A stretch of 64,000 nt of DNA from an uncultured Gemmatimonadota bacterium (GCA_902825965.1 CADEDA010000002.1:310001-374000); one strand, 5' to 3'. Positions 1 through 8,939 are shown, counted from the stretch's first letter. The notes: a model not told the origin generated them from the sequence alone. Numbers and translations: made by a program.

Positions 1-279
1 CAGCGAGCACAGCGCGGGGCGGCCGAGCGCGAACAGGGCGTTGAGGCGCGGCGCCCCCAATGCCGAGGCGAGGTCCGCCGTGATGCCCTCGAGGCAGCCT
101 GCGTCGCGCGCGGCCACGAGGTCGAGGATCCGGTCGCCGATCGCGACCCCCAGCCGCGGGGCGCCGCCCCGCAGGAACACGCCGAACGGGAGGTTCTGCA
201 CCGGGAAGTCCGAGTCGGAGGCGTTCGCGGAGTCCACCCAGGAGCGGAGCGCGGGGTCGTGCGTGGTGTCGATCGGCAT
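1..279 (-). CDS. fahA: fumarylacetoacetase, N-terminal part
   Basis: Partial gene running off the left edge; only the first 93 codons are present. The translation contains [20 protein letters not shown] followed by GVFLRGG, the signature of the N-terminal domain of fumarylacetoacetate hydrolase, which splits fumarylacetoacetate into fumarate and acetoacetate in the last step of tyrosine and homogentisate breakdown. The ATG at 277-279 lies one base after the TGA of the upstream gene, so translational coupling is likely. The catalytic C-terminal domain is outside the window and cannot be judged. Confidence 0.85.
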   Translation of the reverse strand, partial: MPIDTTHDPALRSWVDSANASDSDFPVQNLPFGVFLRGGAPRLGVAIGDRILDLVAARDAGCLEGITADLASALGAPRLNALFALGRPALCSL

Positions 280-280
280 C

Positions 281-1174
281 TCAGAGCAACCGGAGCGAGT
301 GGAGTTCGTCGACCGGCTCGGCGAACGAGCAGGAGCCGAACGAGGCGGCGAGGACGGTGCGGGCCGCGGCGAGTTGGGCGGTCGAGACGGCGAGTCCGCG
401 CCAGGCGATCCCCCCGTCGGAGACCACCAGCGACGCCGCGTCGCGCTCCTCGAGCAGCGGCAGGAGCGCCGTGGGTGCGTGCCCCGCGCGCAGCAGGGCG
501 GCGGTGAGGAAGATGTTGAGGAACCCGTACATCGTGCCGGACGCGGCGTCGGCAGCGTAGGTCAGGCGGTACTCGCCACGCAACGGATGGTGCAGGCCCG
601 CCGTCGCCTTGAACGGCACACCCGCCGCGACACAGGCCTCGAGGAACCGCATCACCTCGGCGGGCGCGGGGAACGCGTCCGGCGTGACACCGCCGGTGCG
701 GATCTTGGCGCGCAGCCCGAGTGCGGCCAGCGCGTCGACGAGCGGACGCGGGTCGGAGCGCACGGGGATCTCGACGTAGACCGTGTAGCGCGCGCCCAGC
801 GCAGCGGCGAGCGCAGTGACCTGCTCGGGCGCGTCGGCCTTCGCCTCGATCGTGTCGATCACCAGGCGGCCGCCGTGCGCCGCGCCGAACGCGCGCAACT
901 GCTCCGCGTCACCGGCACCGGCGAGCACGGCCAGTCGCCACGGGCGCGAGACCGTCGGTGCATCCTGCGGCAGCGCGTCCACCGCCGCCGCGAGCTCGTC
1001 GAGGCGGCCCACCGGGAGCACGAAACGCCCGAGCCAGCGCCGCTCCGCCGCCGCCCCGTAGCGCGCATGGTTCGCCACCGCCGCCGGCATCGCGAGCGCC
1101 GCCGGCGGGAACAACCCCGCATAGTCGATCAGCTCGGCCAGCAGGGTCTCGAGCGCGGCGGCAGCCCTCGTCAC
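281..1174 (-). CDS. conserved protein of unknown function next to fahA
   Basis: A 297-residue soluble protein with no signal peptide or membrane segment. I recognise only a conserved-looking start, with [13 protein letters not shown] near residues 15-27, and an alternating alpha/beta pattern that could be a TIM-like barrel. The GTG start overlaps the terC stop by four bases (GTGA), and the stop is followed after one base by the fahA start. The three genes are therefore probably one transcript. The tight coupling to fahA hints at a role in aromatic acid breakdown, but no catalytic motif can be named. Confidence 0.6.
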   Translation of the reverse strand: MTRAAAALETLLAELIDYAGLFPPAALAMPAAVANHARYGAAAERRWLGRFVLPVGRLDELAAAVDALPQDAPTVSRPWRLAVLAGAGDAEQLRAFGAAHGGRLVIDTIEAKADAPEQVTALAAALGARYTVYVEIPVRSDPRPLVDALAALGLRAKIRTGGVTPDAFPAPAEVMRFLEACVAAGVPFKATAGLHHPLRGEYRLTYAADAASGTMYGFLNIFLTAALLRAGHAPTALLPLLEERDAASLVVSDGGIAWRGLAVSTAQLAAARTVLAASFGSCSFAEPVDELHSLRLL

Positions 1175-1908
1175 GCGCTGGGTCCGTGCAGGTGCACCGG
1201 GGGCGCCTTCTTCCGGAGCCGGATGTTGAGCGTCTCCACGCCCACCGAGAACGCCATCGCGAAGTACGTGTAGCCCTTCGGGATGTGGTAGCCGAACCCT
1301 TCGACGAAGAGGTTGCCGCCGATCATCACCAGGAAGGCCAACGCCAGGATCTTCACCGTGGGGTGCCGGTCGACGAAGGCCGAGATGGGCGCGGCGGCCG
1401 CCAGCATCACGAGCAACGCGATGATGTTCGCCGCGATCATCACGCCCACCTGCGACACCATGCCGACCGCGGTGATCACCGAGTCGATGGAGAACACGAT
1501 GTCGACCACCATGATCTGCGCGACCACGGCCAGCAGCGTCGCGCGCCCCTTGCCGGCGTCCGCGTCCTCGTGGCTGCCCTCGAGCTTGGAGTGGATCTCG
1601 AAGGTCGCCTTCCCGATCAGGAAGAGGCCACCGATGATGAGGATCAGGTCACGGCCGGAGAAGCCGTGCTCGAGCACCGTGAACAACGGCCGTTCCAGCC
1701 GCATGATCCACGAGATCGAGAGCAGGAACAGGATGCGCGTGAGCAGCGCGCCGGTGAGGCCGAGCTGCCGCGCCTTCGCCTGCTCCGCGGCCGGCAGCCG
1801 CGACGCGAGGATCGCGATGAAGATGATGTTGTCGATGCCGAGCACGAGCTCGAGCGCCGTCAGCGTGAGCAGGCCGATGTAGATCTGCGGATCCGCGAGC
1901 CATTCCAT
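1171..1908 (-). CDS. TerC-family integral membrane protein
   Basis: A 245-residue polytopic inner-membrane protein. The acidic intramembrane motifs typical of TerC are visible: LELVLGIDNIIFIAIL near residues 19-34 and DIVFSIDSVITAVGM around residues 134-148. Family members (TerC, Alx, YkoY) are linked to tellurite resistance, alkaline pH response or manganese export; which applies here cannot be read from sequence. Length is slightly shorter than classical TerC and close to the short YkoY-like members. It is first in a compact run with the unknown gene and fahA, with a four-base overlap. Confidence 0.85.
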   Translation of the reverse strand: MEWLADPQIYIGLLTLTALELVLGIDNIIFIAILASRLPAAEQAKARQLGLTGALLTRILFLLSISWIMRLERPLFTVLEHGFSGRDLILIIGGLFLIGKATFEIHSKLEGSHEDADAGKGRATLLAVVAQIMVVDIVFSIDSVITAVGMVSQVGVMIAANIIALLVMLAAAAPISAFVDRHPTVKILALAFLVMIGGNLFVEGFGYHIPKGYTYFAMAFSVGVETLNIRLRKKAPPVHLHGPSA

Positions 1909-1954
1909 CGGAAGGTGGGGCGAGAGGTGGGGCGAGTGCGGCGCGGCGCCTGGA

Positions 1955-2935
1955 CTAGCGCATCGCGCGGAAGGTCAGACTCCAGCGACGGGGTTCGTGC
2001 GGCGCCAGCCAGGTCACCGACTGCCACTCGCCGAGTGCCTCGGCGTAGCGGTCCGGAGCGCCGAGCGACGGCGCAAGGGCCAGCGCCGGTGCGGCACGGC
2101 GGGCGAAGGCGCCGGTCGCACCCTGGCGCAGTCCGGCGCGGTCGATCGCCACGCCGCAGTAGGGCACGCCATCGCCGTCCATCGTGATGCCGAGCGAGAG
2201 TTCGCCCTGCTGCACCTGCACCGTCGCCCGCCCGCCGCTCAGATCGGCCCAGCTGCGGAGGTACGTCGCGCGCGGTACCGACCACGGGGCCGAGAGGTCG
2301 CAGGCCTTCTTGCCCAGCGTGAGCCGGGGCCACTGCGTCATGAGTTCGGTCGGCGCGCTGAGTTCGGTCCCGCCCAGCGCGCTCACGCGCAGGCGGCAGG
2401 CGTCGGGCAGGCGGAGCCGGGTCTCCTTGGTCAGCGGGAAGAGCAGGTGCGCGCTCCACAGGAACGGCAGTCGCTGCGCCGCGCTCGAGAGCGCCTCGTA
2501 GCGCGCCTCCACCACGCCGTCGCGCCGGACGATGAGGGTGCGCGTGAGACGCCACGGCAGTGAGCTGCCCTGCCACTCGCACCGCAGCACGTGCCCTTCG
2601 TCCGTCGTGCGCAGATCGATCGACGGCCGCTGCAGTCGGGTCTCGCCGCCGAGGGGTGCCGGCTGGCCGGTATGCCCCTTGACCCACTCGGGCAGTGCCC
2701 CGCCACGGGCCGAGGGCGCACACTCGTCCCAACCGGCCCCGGCGATCGGCGCGCTGCGCGCATCGGGCCCCACGCGCGGATCCGCGGGCAGGAGCCAGTC
2801 CCGACCACCGATCCGCATCGCCCGCACCCGTCCACCGTGCGCCGGCACCACCTCCACGCGCGCATCACCGCCCTCGAGCGCGATGGACCCCGGCGCCGCA
2901 GCGGCCACGCCCGCAGCCACGCGCGCGGCGCTCAA
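1955..2935 (-). CDS. aldose 1-epimerase-like (galactose mutarotase fold) protein
   Basis: A 326-residue protein whose N-terminal part reads like the mutarotase superfamily: IALEGGDARVEVVPAHGGRV followed by a GGRDWLLP segment and GWDECAPS. The usual catalytic histidine and glutamate cannot be assigned with certainty. The apparent start is TTG within TTGA, overlapping the ispH stop by four bases, so it is co-transcribed with ispH. A sugar-binding or epimerase role is inferred from fold similarity only. Confidence 0.55.
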   Translation of the reverse strand: MSAARVAAGVAAAAPGSIALEGGDARVEVVPAHGGRVRAMRIGGRDWLLPADPRVGPDARSAPIAGAGWDECAPSARGGALPEWVKGHTGQPAPLGGETRLQRPSIDLRTTDEGHVLRCEWQGSSLPWRLTRTLIVRRDGVVEARYEALSSAAQRLPFLWSAHLLFPLTKETRLRLPDACRLRVSALGGTELSAPTELMTQWPRLTLGKKACDLSAPWSVPRATYLRSWADLSGGRATVQVQQGELSLGITMDGDGVPYCGVAIDRAGLRQGATGAFARRAAPALALAPSLGAPDRYAEALGEWQSVTWLAPHEPRRWSLTFRAMR

Positions 2936-4146
2936 ACGATCGACGCGAGGTCCACCCCGCGCGTCGTGAACACGCGGGCGACGGTCTCGCCGATCTTGTT
3001 GTTGGGCGTACTCGCGCCGGCGGTGAGGCCGATGCGCACCGGACGGTCCATCGGCATCCAGGCGGCCGTCTCCACCTCCTGGCCCGTCTTGAGGTCACGG
3101 TGGCGCACCACGCCGGTGGCCGTGTCGATGCCGGCGGCGTCGCCGATGTGGAACGTGCGCACCTTCTCCGCGCACAGCGCCGCCAACGAGATCGTGTTGC
3201 TCGAGTTGTAGCCGCCCACCACCAGCATCACGTCGAGTGGTTCCTGCAGCAGGGCGTTCACCGCATCCTGACGGTCCTGCGTCGCCGAGCAGATGGTGTC
3301 GAAGGTGCGGAAGTGCTCGGCGCGGTGCGACGCACCATGGCGTCGCGCCATCGCCTGCCCCACCGCCTCGCCGATCGCGAGCGATTCCCGCGCCAGCATC
3401 GTGGTCTGGTTGGCGACGCCGATGCGCTGCAGGTGCAGGTCGGGGTCGAAGTGCGGCGACGCCGCATGCGCGTACTTCTCGAGGAACGCGGCCTTGCCGC
3501 CCGCGAAGGTCCCCTCGATGTACGCCATCACGTCCTCGGCCTGCGCCATGTCGCGCACCACGAGGTAGGTCCCGCCCGGGAAGCGCTCCACCTGCGACGC
3601 CGTCGCCCGCGTCTCCTCGTGGTAGTACTTGCCGTGGATCAGCGACGTGAACCCGTCCTTGGCGTACGACTCCACCCGCTTCCAGACATTCAGCACCGAC
3701 CCGCAGGTGGTGTCCACCATCACGCAGCCGATCCCGCGGAGCGTCTCGAAGTCGTGGATCGTGACGCCGAACGCCGGCAGGATCACCACGTCCTCGGCCT
3801 GCACGCTCGAATAGTCGAACCCCTTGCCGCTCGCACCCAGGAAGACGATCCCCATCTCCTTGAGCTTCGCGTTCACGTGCGGGTTATGGATGATCTCGCC
3901 GGCGAGACAGATGCGTCGGTCGGGGAACTTGGCGCGCGTCTGGTAGGCGTATTCCACGGCGCGCTCCACGCCGTAGCAGAAGCCGAACTCCTTCGCGAGG
4001 CGGATCGTGACCGGGCCGGCGACCAGCGTGTGTCCGCGTGCCAGCAGAAGGTCGACCAGTTGCCCATCATAGTCGGCCGTGAGGGTGTCCTGCACCTCGG
4101 ACTTGAGGCCGAACCCCTTCCGGAAATACGTGGACTCGGATGCCAT
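2932..4146 (-). CDS. ispH: 4-hydroxy-3-methylbut-2-enyl diphosphate reductase, long form
   Basis: IspH/LytB, the last enzyme of the MEP isoprenoid pathway, reduces HMBPP to IPP and DMAPP with a [4Fe-4S] cluster. The three cluster cysteines are visible in KEFGFCYGVERAV (C57), MVDTTCGSVLNVW and FDTICSATQDRQ. At about 404 residues it is the long type known from cyanobacteria, plants and some other phyla rather than the roughly 315-residue enterobacterial type. An in-frame start exists 14 codons upstream, but the ATG at 4146 is preferred: a TATCTT hexamer lies seven bases before it and the family begins here. Confidence 0.93.
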   Translation of the reverse strand: MASESTYFRKGFGLKSEVQDTLTADYDGQLVDLLLARGHTLVAGPVTIRLAKEFGFCYGVERAVEYAYQTRAKFPDRRICLAGEIIHNPHVNAKLKEMGIVFLGASGKGFDYSSVQAEDVVILPAFGVTIHDFETLRGIGCVMVDTTCGSVLNVWKRVESYAKDGFTSLIHGKYYHEETRATASQVERFPGGTYLVVRDMAQAEDVMAYIEGTFAGGKAAFLEKYAHAASPHFDPDLHLQRIGVANQTTMLARESLAIGEAVGQAMARRHGASHRAEHFRTFDTICSATQDRQDAVNALLQEPLDVMLVVGGYNSSNTISLAALCAEKVRTFHIGDAAGIDTATGVVRHRDLKTGQEVETAAWMPMDRPVRIGLTAGASTPNNKIGETVARVFTTRGVDLASIV

Positions 4147-4153
4147 GGCTCGA

Positions 4154-4159
4154 AAGATA
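4154..4159 (-). promoter_or_regulatory. -10-like hexamer of ispH (leaderless start)
   Basis: TATCTT on the minus strand, seven bases before the ispH ATG. The spacing leaves no room for a ribosome-binding site, so a leaderless transcript is inferred. No convincing -35 is seen. Confidence 0.45.
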
Positions 4160-4203
4160 AGGGGGCCTGCCGAGGGGCGCTCGCGCAACCGCCGAGCAGG
4201 ACG

Positions 4204-4209
4204 TAACTT
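4204..4209 (+). promoter_or_regulatory. -10-like hexamer of sthA (leaderless start)
   Basis: TAACTT, eight bases before the sthA ATG at 4218. It lies back to back with the ispH promoter, so the 71-base gap between the two genes holds two divergent promoters. Confidence 0.4.
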
Positions 4210-4217
4210 CGCCCGGA

Positions 4218-5690
4218 ATGACCGACCACTTCGATCTCTGCGTCATCGGGGGAGGGCCGGCGGGCGAGAAGGGCGCCGCGCAGGCCGCCTATTTCGGGAA
4301 GTCGGTGTGCCTCATCGAACGCGCACCCAAGCCGGGCGGTGCCGCGGTCAACACCGGCACCATCCCGTCCAAGACGCTCCGCGAGACTGCCCTGTACTTC
4401 AGCGGCCTCCGCCAGCGCGGGCTCTACGGCGTCGAGTACCGCGTGAAGCCCGACATCACGATCGGCGACTTCATGTTCCGCGAACGCCTCGTCGTGGACT
4501 CCGCGTGGCAGCAGATCGAGCACAACCTCGAGCGCCACGGCATCACGCGCATCCAGGGCCAGGCGCGATTCACCGGGCCGGACGTCGTCGAGGTCGAACG
4601 CTACAAGGAGTCCCCGCGGCGCATCTCGGCCGAGATCTTCCTGCTCGCCACCGGCTCGCAGCCCGCGCATCCGCCCGAGATCCCGTTCGACGGTCGCGTG
4701 GTCGTCGACTCCGACGACATCCTGAGCCTGCCCGCCATCCCCGAACGGCTCATCGTCATCGGCGGCGGCGTGATCGGATGCGAGTACGCCGGCATCTTCG
4801 CCGCGCTCGGCGTGCGCGTCACGGTGGTGAACGCGCGCGAACGCCTGCTCATGCAACTCGATGCCGACCTCTCGGATGCCCTGCGCCAGGAGATGACCCG
4901 GCGCCTGGGGGTCCAGGTGGTGCTCGACGCCATGGTCTCCGGCGTGAAGGTCGAGGGGCGGTTCGCCTCGGTGACGCTGAACGACGGCCGTGAACTCACA
5001 GCCGACTGCGTGCTGTATTGTGCGGGCCGCGAAGGCCACACGCGGGACCTCGGGCTCCAGGCCGCCGGCGTCGAGGTGAACCCCCGCGGCTTCGTGCACG
5101 TGAACGAGCACTATCGCACCGCGCGTACGCACATCTTCGCCGCCGGCGACGTCATCGGCTTCCCCGCCCTCGCGAGCACGGCCATGGAGCAGGCCCGCGT
5201 CGCCATGTGCCACGCGTTCGACCTCAAGTACAAGACGAACGTCTCCAACGTCCTGCCGTACGGCGTCTGGACCATCCCCGAGATCGCCACCGTCGGGCTG
5301 GGCGAGGACGCGGCGCGCGCCCGTGGCATGAGCGTCGAGACCGGCAAGGCCTCGTTCCGCGACAATCCCCGCGGACAGATCATCGGGGAGACCGAGGGCT
5401 TCGTGAAGCTCGTCTTCCGCACCGACGACCATCGGCTGGTGGGTGCGAGTGTGCTCGGCGAGGGGGCCTGCGAACTGATCCACGTGCCCGCCGCCGTCAT
5501 CCAGCTCGGTGGCACGCTCGACTACTTCATCCAGTGCGTCTTCAACTACCCGACGCTCTCCGACGCCTTCAAGTACGCGGCCTACGATGGACTGCAACGG
5601 CTCACCAAGCGCGTGAGCAAGGCCATGGAGCCGCGCAGCCGCAGCAGCTCCGGCGAACACGCTAGCGCGCCGGCACCAGATAGGGCCTGA
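4218..5690 (+). CDS. sthA: soluble pyridine nucleotide transhydrogenase
   Basis: A 490-residue flavoprotein of the disulfide reductase superfamily. The FAD motif GGGPAGEKGA is near residue 10 and the NAD(P) motif VIGGGVIGCEYAGI near residue 185. At the place of the redox-active disulfide it has AVNTGTIPSKTLRE, without cysteines, which distinguishes SthA from lipoamide dehydrogenase and glutathione reductase. SthA moves hydride between NADPH and NAD+ in the cytosol. Length fits the family. The 3' end overlaps the convergent thioesterase gene by 29 bases. Confidence 0.9.
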   Translation: MTDHFDLCVIGGGPAGEKGAAQAAYFGKSVCLIERAPKPGGAAVNTGTIPSKTLRETALYFSGLRQRGLYGVEYRVKPDITIGDFMFRERLVVDSAWQQIEHNLERHGITRIQGQARFTGPDVVEVERYKESPRRISAEIFLLATGSQPAHPPEIPFDGRVVVDSDDILSLPAIPERLIVIGGGVIGCEYAGIFAALGVRVTVVNARERLLMQLDADLSDALRQEMTRRLGVQVVLDAMVSGVKVEGRFASVTLNDGRELTADCVLYCAGREGHTRDLGLQAAGVEVNPRGFVHVNEHYRTARTHIFAAGDVIGFPALASTAMEQARVAMCHAFDLKYKTNVSNVLPYGVWTIPEIATVGLGEDAARARGMSVETGKASFRDNPRGQIIGETEGFVKLVFRTDDHRLVGASVLGEGACELIHVPAAVIQLGGTLDYFIQCVFNYPTLSDAFKYAAYDGLQRLTKRVSKAMEPRSRSSSGEHASAPAPDRA

Positions 5691-6102
5691 GCGCGTCCTT
5701 CACGAAGTCCGGCAACGGCCGCTTCGTGATCGTCGCCTTGTCCACGCAGACCACGGTGAGCGTCGCCGAGGCCCGATGCCGGAGGTCCCGCGCACGGAAG
5801 GCCTCGAACGCGAGCGTCAACGAGGTCTCGCCCATGCGCGCGACACCCACCCGGATCTCCAGCAACTCGTCCATCTCGGCCGGCGAGTGGAACTCCACCT
5901 GGAAGGCCTTCCGCGGCAGCTGCACCTGCTTCTGCACGCGCATCACCTCGTACGGCAACCCCGCCTGGCGGAACATCTCGTGCTCCGCGGCCTCGAAGAA
6001 GCGGATGTACGTGCCGTAGTAGATGATGCCGAGCGGGTCGCAGTCGCTCCAACGCACGCGTTCCTGCACCGCGAAGCGGAAGGTCGACAGGGAATCGGTC
6101 AC
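5662..6102 (-). CDS. acyl-CoA thioesterase, 4HBT hotdog fold
   Basis: A 146-residue single hotdog-domain protein starting at GTG. The motif VRWSDCDPLGIIYYGTYIRF near residues 17-36 carries the conserved aspartate of the 4-hydroxybenzoyl-CoA thioesterase/YbgC family. It should hydrolyse acyl-CoA thioesters in the cytosol; the physiological acyl chain is not predictable. It converges on and overlaps the end of sthA. YbgC-type proteins are often found near tol-pal genes, but no such genes are seen here. Confidence 0.82.
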   Translation of the reverse strand: MTDSLSTFRFAVQERVRWSDCDPLGIIYYGTYIRFFEAAEHEMFRQAGLPYEVMRVQKQVQLPRKAFQVEFHSPAEMDELLEIRVGVARMGETSLTLAFEAFRARDLRHRASATLTVVCVDKATITKRPLPDFVKDALRPYLVPAR

Positions 6103-6160
6103 AGGGAGGTCACCTGACAGCGGTTAGGGAGGAACGCCTACTGGCGCGCGATGCCCGCAC

Positions 6161-6168
6161 TATAACTT
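6161..6168 (+). promoter_or_regulatory. possible -10 element of the universal stress protein gene
   Basis: TATAACTT, about 50 bases before the ATG at 6219. This gene also has a ribosome-binding site (GGAG, six bases before the start), so unlike its neighbours it probably has a leader. Confidence 0.35.
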
Positions 6169-6218
6169 GAAACTGCGCGGGTGCGATGGACACCCACATT
6201 CCCTGACTGGAGCGGCCT

Positions 6219-7139
6219 ATGCTACGCACCCTCCTGGTTCCCCTCGACGGCTCGGCCCTGGCCGAACGCGCACTCCCGATCGCCTGCGACATCGGCCGGC
6301 GCACCGGCGGCATCGTCCACCTCGTCCGGACGCATGTCCCGGTCGCGGTCGTCGGCGCCACCGCCGAGGGCGCGATCTTCTCGCAGGACATGCTCGCCGC
6401 GGACGACGCCCTGCGCAAACGCGCAGCCCAATACACCGAACAGATCGGCACACGTCTGGCCGCCGAATGGGGCCTGAAGGTGCAGTGGCACGCCGAGGAC
6501 GGCACACCGGCGGGGGTCATCACCGACGTCGCCGAGCGCATCGGCGCGGACCTGGTCGTGATGACCACCCACGGCGCCGGCGGCTTCACGCCGGGCTGGC
6601 TCGGCTCGGTGGCGGACTCGGTGATCCGGCACTCGCATCGTCCGGTGCTCGCACTGCCCGAGAACGACGCGCACCTCGGCGAGCCCTTCACCCCGCGCCG
6701 CATCCTCGTCACGCTCGATGGCAGCCCGCGGGCCGAGACGATCATCCCCGTGGCGCGTGACCTCGCCGTCGCATACGGGGCGCACCTGGAGCTCATCCGG
6801 GTCGTCGCACCCTACGTGCCCGGCGACTCGCTCGACATCCTCGCGCAGGAGCGTCCGGATCCCTTCGGTGTGGATGAGGAGACCGTGCAGGCCAAGGCGT
6901 CGCTGGATCGGATCGCCGCGGATCTCGAGCGCGCCGGCGTGAAGACCACGGCGACCGTGCGGGTGGAACTCGCGCCGACACGCACGCTGCTCGACCACGT
7001 GCGCGAGACCGATCCCGACTGCCTCGCCATCGCGACCCAAGGCCGCGGCATCTCGCGGATCTTCCTCGGCTCGGTGGCCGACAAGCTCATCCGCGCCGCG
7101 GAGCGGCCGGTGCTGGTGCTCAGACCGCCGAAGGGGTGA
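6219..7139 (+). CDS. tandem-domain universal stress protein
   Basis: A 306-residue protein made of two UspA domains (about 1-145 and 155-306). Each ends with a recognisable ATP-binding loop of the pattern G-x2-G-x9-G-S: THGAGGFTPGWLGSVAD in the first and TQGRGISRIFLGSVAD in the second. Both repeats therefore look able to bind nucleotide. Such proteins act in the cytosol in stress survival; the exact client is unknown. The 3' end overlaps the convergent phosphatase gene by 20 bases. Confidence 0.85.
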   Translation: MLRTLLVPLDGSALAERALPIACDIGRRTGGIVHLVRTHVPVAVVGATAEGAIFSQDMLAADDALRKRAAQYTEQIGTRLAAEWGLKVQWHAEDGTPAGVITDVAERIGADLVVMTTHGAGGFTPGWLGSVADSVIRHSHRPVLALPENDAHLGEPFTPRRILVTLDGSPRAETIIPVARDLAVAYGAHLELIRVVAPYVPGDSLDILAQERPDPFGVDEETVQAKASLDRIAADLERAGVKTTATVRVELAPTRTLLDHVRETDPDCLAIATQGRGISRIFLGSVADKLIRAAERPVLVLRPPKG

Positions 7140-7668
7140 CGGCGTAGAGCGACGGCGTCACGAACGGGGCCATCGCGTAGGTGACGAGTACTTCGTACGC
7201 CGCCTGCCGGTCGATGCGCCCCGCCGTGAGGATGCCCACGGCGCCCTTGCCGTGCTTCGTCCCACGCTCGGCCACGAGCGCATCCATCGCGTGGCCGAGC
7301 TCCATCCCGCCGCGCACCATCACGGCGACGGCCTCCGGCAGCGGCATCGCCAGTGAGCCGCCCACCCCCTCGCGACCGTCGCGATGCACCACCACGCACC
7401 AGGCGCAGCTGCGCATGCCCTCGGGTGAATCCACCACGCCGCCCTCGAGTCCGACGCCCAGGTCCGCATCCGCCGCCAGCCGCGCGGCCCGCGCGCGATT
7501 CCGCGCGCCGGCGATCGTCTCCTCGTCGCCGAACGGCTGATCGGGCACCCCGCTCGGCACGGTCACGGAGCTGAGCGCGGCGTCCGGCCGGGCCCAGGCG
7601 AGTACGGCCCGCACGGCCGCGACCTTCACGGGATTCGCGGAGCCCACTGCGACGGTGTTCGGGGTCAT
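7120..7668 (-). CDS. inosine/xanthosine triphosphatase (YjjX/DUF84 type)
   Basis: A 182-residue NTPase that removes non-canonical purine nucleotides (ITP, XTP). The family start TVAVGSANPVKVAAVRAVL and the segments SGVPDQPFGDEETIAGARNR and GVGLEGGVV are present. A longer in-frame reading upstream is only a shadow of the divergent CGNR gene. The ATG at 7668 is chosen because homology begins there; CAGATT lies six bases before it, suggesting another leaderless start. Confidence 0.82.
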   Translation of the reverse strand: MTPNTVAVGSANPVKVAAVRAVLAWARPDAALSSVTVPSGVPDQPFGDEETIAGARNRARAARLAADADLGVGLEGGVVDSPEGMRSCAWCVVVHRDGREGVGGSLAMPLPEAVAVMVRGGMELGHAMDALVAERGTKHGKGAVGILTAGRIDRQAAYEVLVTYAMAPFVTPSLYAVTPSAV

Positions 7669-7674
7669 GCGCCA

Positions 7675-7698
7675 AATCTGCGTGAGGCGCGCTATCTT
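7675..7698. promoter_or_regulatory. divergent promoter pair between XTPase and CGNR genes
   Basis: Only 36 bases separate the two start codons. On the plus strand TATCTT (7693-7698) lies six bases before the CGNR ATG; on the minus strand CAGATT (7675-7680) lies six bases before the XTPase ATG. Both transcripts would be nearly leaderless and their core promoters overlap. Confidence 0.4.
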
Positions 7699-7704
7699 CG
7701 CTCG

Positions 7705-8334
7705 ATGGCCCCTGCCCGCCGCGCGAGCCCGCCCGACCTCGTCTTCATCGGCGGCCGCCTCTGGCTCGACTTCATCAACACCGACGACGCCCGGCTCGGC
7801 GTGCGCGTCGACACCATCGGCGCGTTCGACCAGTTCGTGCACTGGCTCGCGGCGGCGCAGGTGCTCGACGCCGAGCGGGCGGCGGCGCTCCTGCGGCGCG
7901 CCGCGGAGCAGCCGTCCGGTGCGGCGGCCGCACTCGTGGAGACGCGACGCGTGCGCGCGGCGCTCCGGGCGCTCGTGGAGCGCGGGCGCGGCGAGGCGGC
8001 GGAACGCGTACGGGACGCCGCCCTGGCCGAGCTCAATCGCGTGCTCGGCCGCTCCGTGGGCACACGACGCGTGGAACCGCGCGCGGACGGGGGCTACACG
8101 CGCAGTTTCGTCCCCGTGGGCGACCTCTTCGGCGGGCTCGTCATCCCCGTCGTCGAGTCCGCCGTCGATTCCCTCGTGAACGACGAACTCGCGCGCATCC
8201 ATCGCTGCGCCGACCGGCGCTGCCCGCGCCACTTCATCGACCTCACGCGCTCACACACCCGCCGCTGGTGCGACATGCGCACCTGCGGGAACCGCGCTAA
8301 GGCGCAGCGGTCGCGACGGCGCGCCCGGGCTTGA
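7705..8334 (+). CDS. CGNR zinc-finger / ABATE-domain regulator
   Basis: A 209-residue protein with an N-terminal ABATE-like domain (FIGGRLWLDFINTDD near residues 14-28) and a C-terminal CGNR zinc finger. The finger reads IHRCADRRCPRHFID, then HTRRWCDMRTCGNRAKAQ, giving four cysteines and the diagnostic CGNR. Such proteins are presumed stress-linked transcription regulators that bind DNA through the finger. The gene converges with the downstream sigma factor and overlaps it by 38 bases. Confidence 0.85.
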   Translation: MAPARRASPPDLVFIGGRLWLDFINTDDARLGVRVDTIGAFDQFVHWLAAAQVLDAERAAALLRRAAEQPSGAAAALVETRRVRAALRALVERGRGEAAERVRDAALAELNRVLGRSVGTRRVEPRADGGYTRSFVPVGDLFGGLVIPVVESAVDSLVNDELARIHRCADRRCPRHFIDLTRSHTRRWCDMRTCGNRAKAQRSRRRARA

Positions 8335-8920
8335 TGTAGCCCATCAACTCGGCGTACTCGCGCAGCTGTGACTGCAGCAGCCGGCGTCCGCGGAAGAGCC
8401 GGGACTTCACCGTGCCCTCGGGCACGCCGAGTACCTGCGCGATCTCCGCGTACTTGAGCCCGTGCAGGTCGCTCATGACCACCGCCGCGCGGTACTCGTC
8501 CGGCAGCGCCTGGATGGCCTGCACGATCTCCGCGTCGAGGAACGAGTCGTAGAATCGCCCTTCCGGGTCCGCCTCGCCCACCGGCTCGAACACCTCGCGA
8601 CCGTCCTCATCCTCGAGCGGCTGCACCTCGCGCGCATCGACGCGCCGCTTCCGCGACACGAACGCGTGATAGAGGATGGTGAAGAGCCAGGCGCGGATGT
8701 TCGTGCCGAGCCGGTACTGCTCCCAGCGCTGGAAGGCACGCAACATCGTGTCGGAGACCAGGTCCTCCGCCTCGTCGCGGGCCCGCGTGAGCTTGAGCGC
8801 GAAGGAGTAGAGCGCATCGAGGTGCCGCACCGCCTCATCGTCGAAGCGGGCGCGCGCCTCCGCGCGCTCGCGCTCCGGTGCGCGGTCGAACATCCCGAAT
8901 CCTGCGGCCATGGAAGCCAT
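8297..8920 (-). CDS. ECF-type RNA polymerase sigma factor
   Basis: About 207 residues from the ATG at 8920 (an in-frame start 15 codons earlier would overlap tetR; the ATG at 8920 has GGAGAGAG in front). Region 2 is visible as RARDEAEDLVSDTMLRAFQR with NIRAWLFTILYHAFVSRKRR; region 4 as LPDEYRAAVVMSDLHGLKYA with VPEGTVKSRLFRGRRLL. No anti-sigma factor gene is adjacent. It lies 19 bases after tetR on the same strand, so the TetR promoter probably drives both. Confidence 0.88.
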   Translation of the reverse strand: MASMAAGFGMFDRAPERERAEARARFDDEAVRHLDALYSFALKLTRARDEAEDLVSDTMLRAFQRWEQYRLGTNIRAWLFTILYHAFVSRKRRVDAREVQPLEDEDGREVFEPVGEADPEGRFYDSFLDAEIVQAIQALPDEYRAAVVMSDLHGLKYAEIAQVLGVPEGTVKSRLFRGRRLLQSQLREYAELMGYIKPGRAVATAAP

Positions 8921-8939
8921 CGTGTGCTCTCTCCGTCGC

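Noticed and set aside
3873..5660. Long frame antisense to sthA
   Set aside because: sthA has all family motifs; the antisense product has none.
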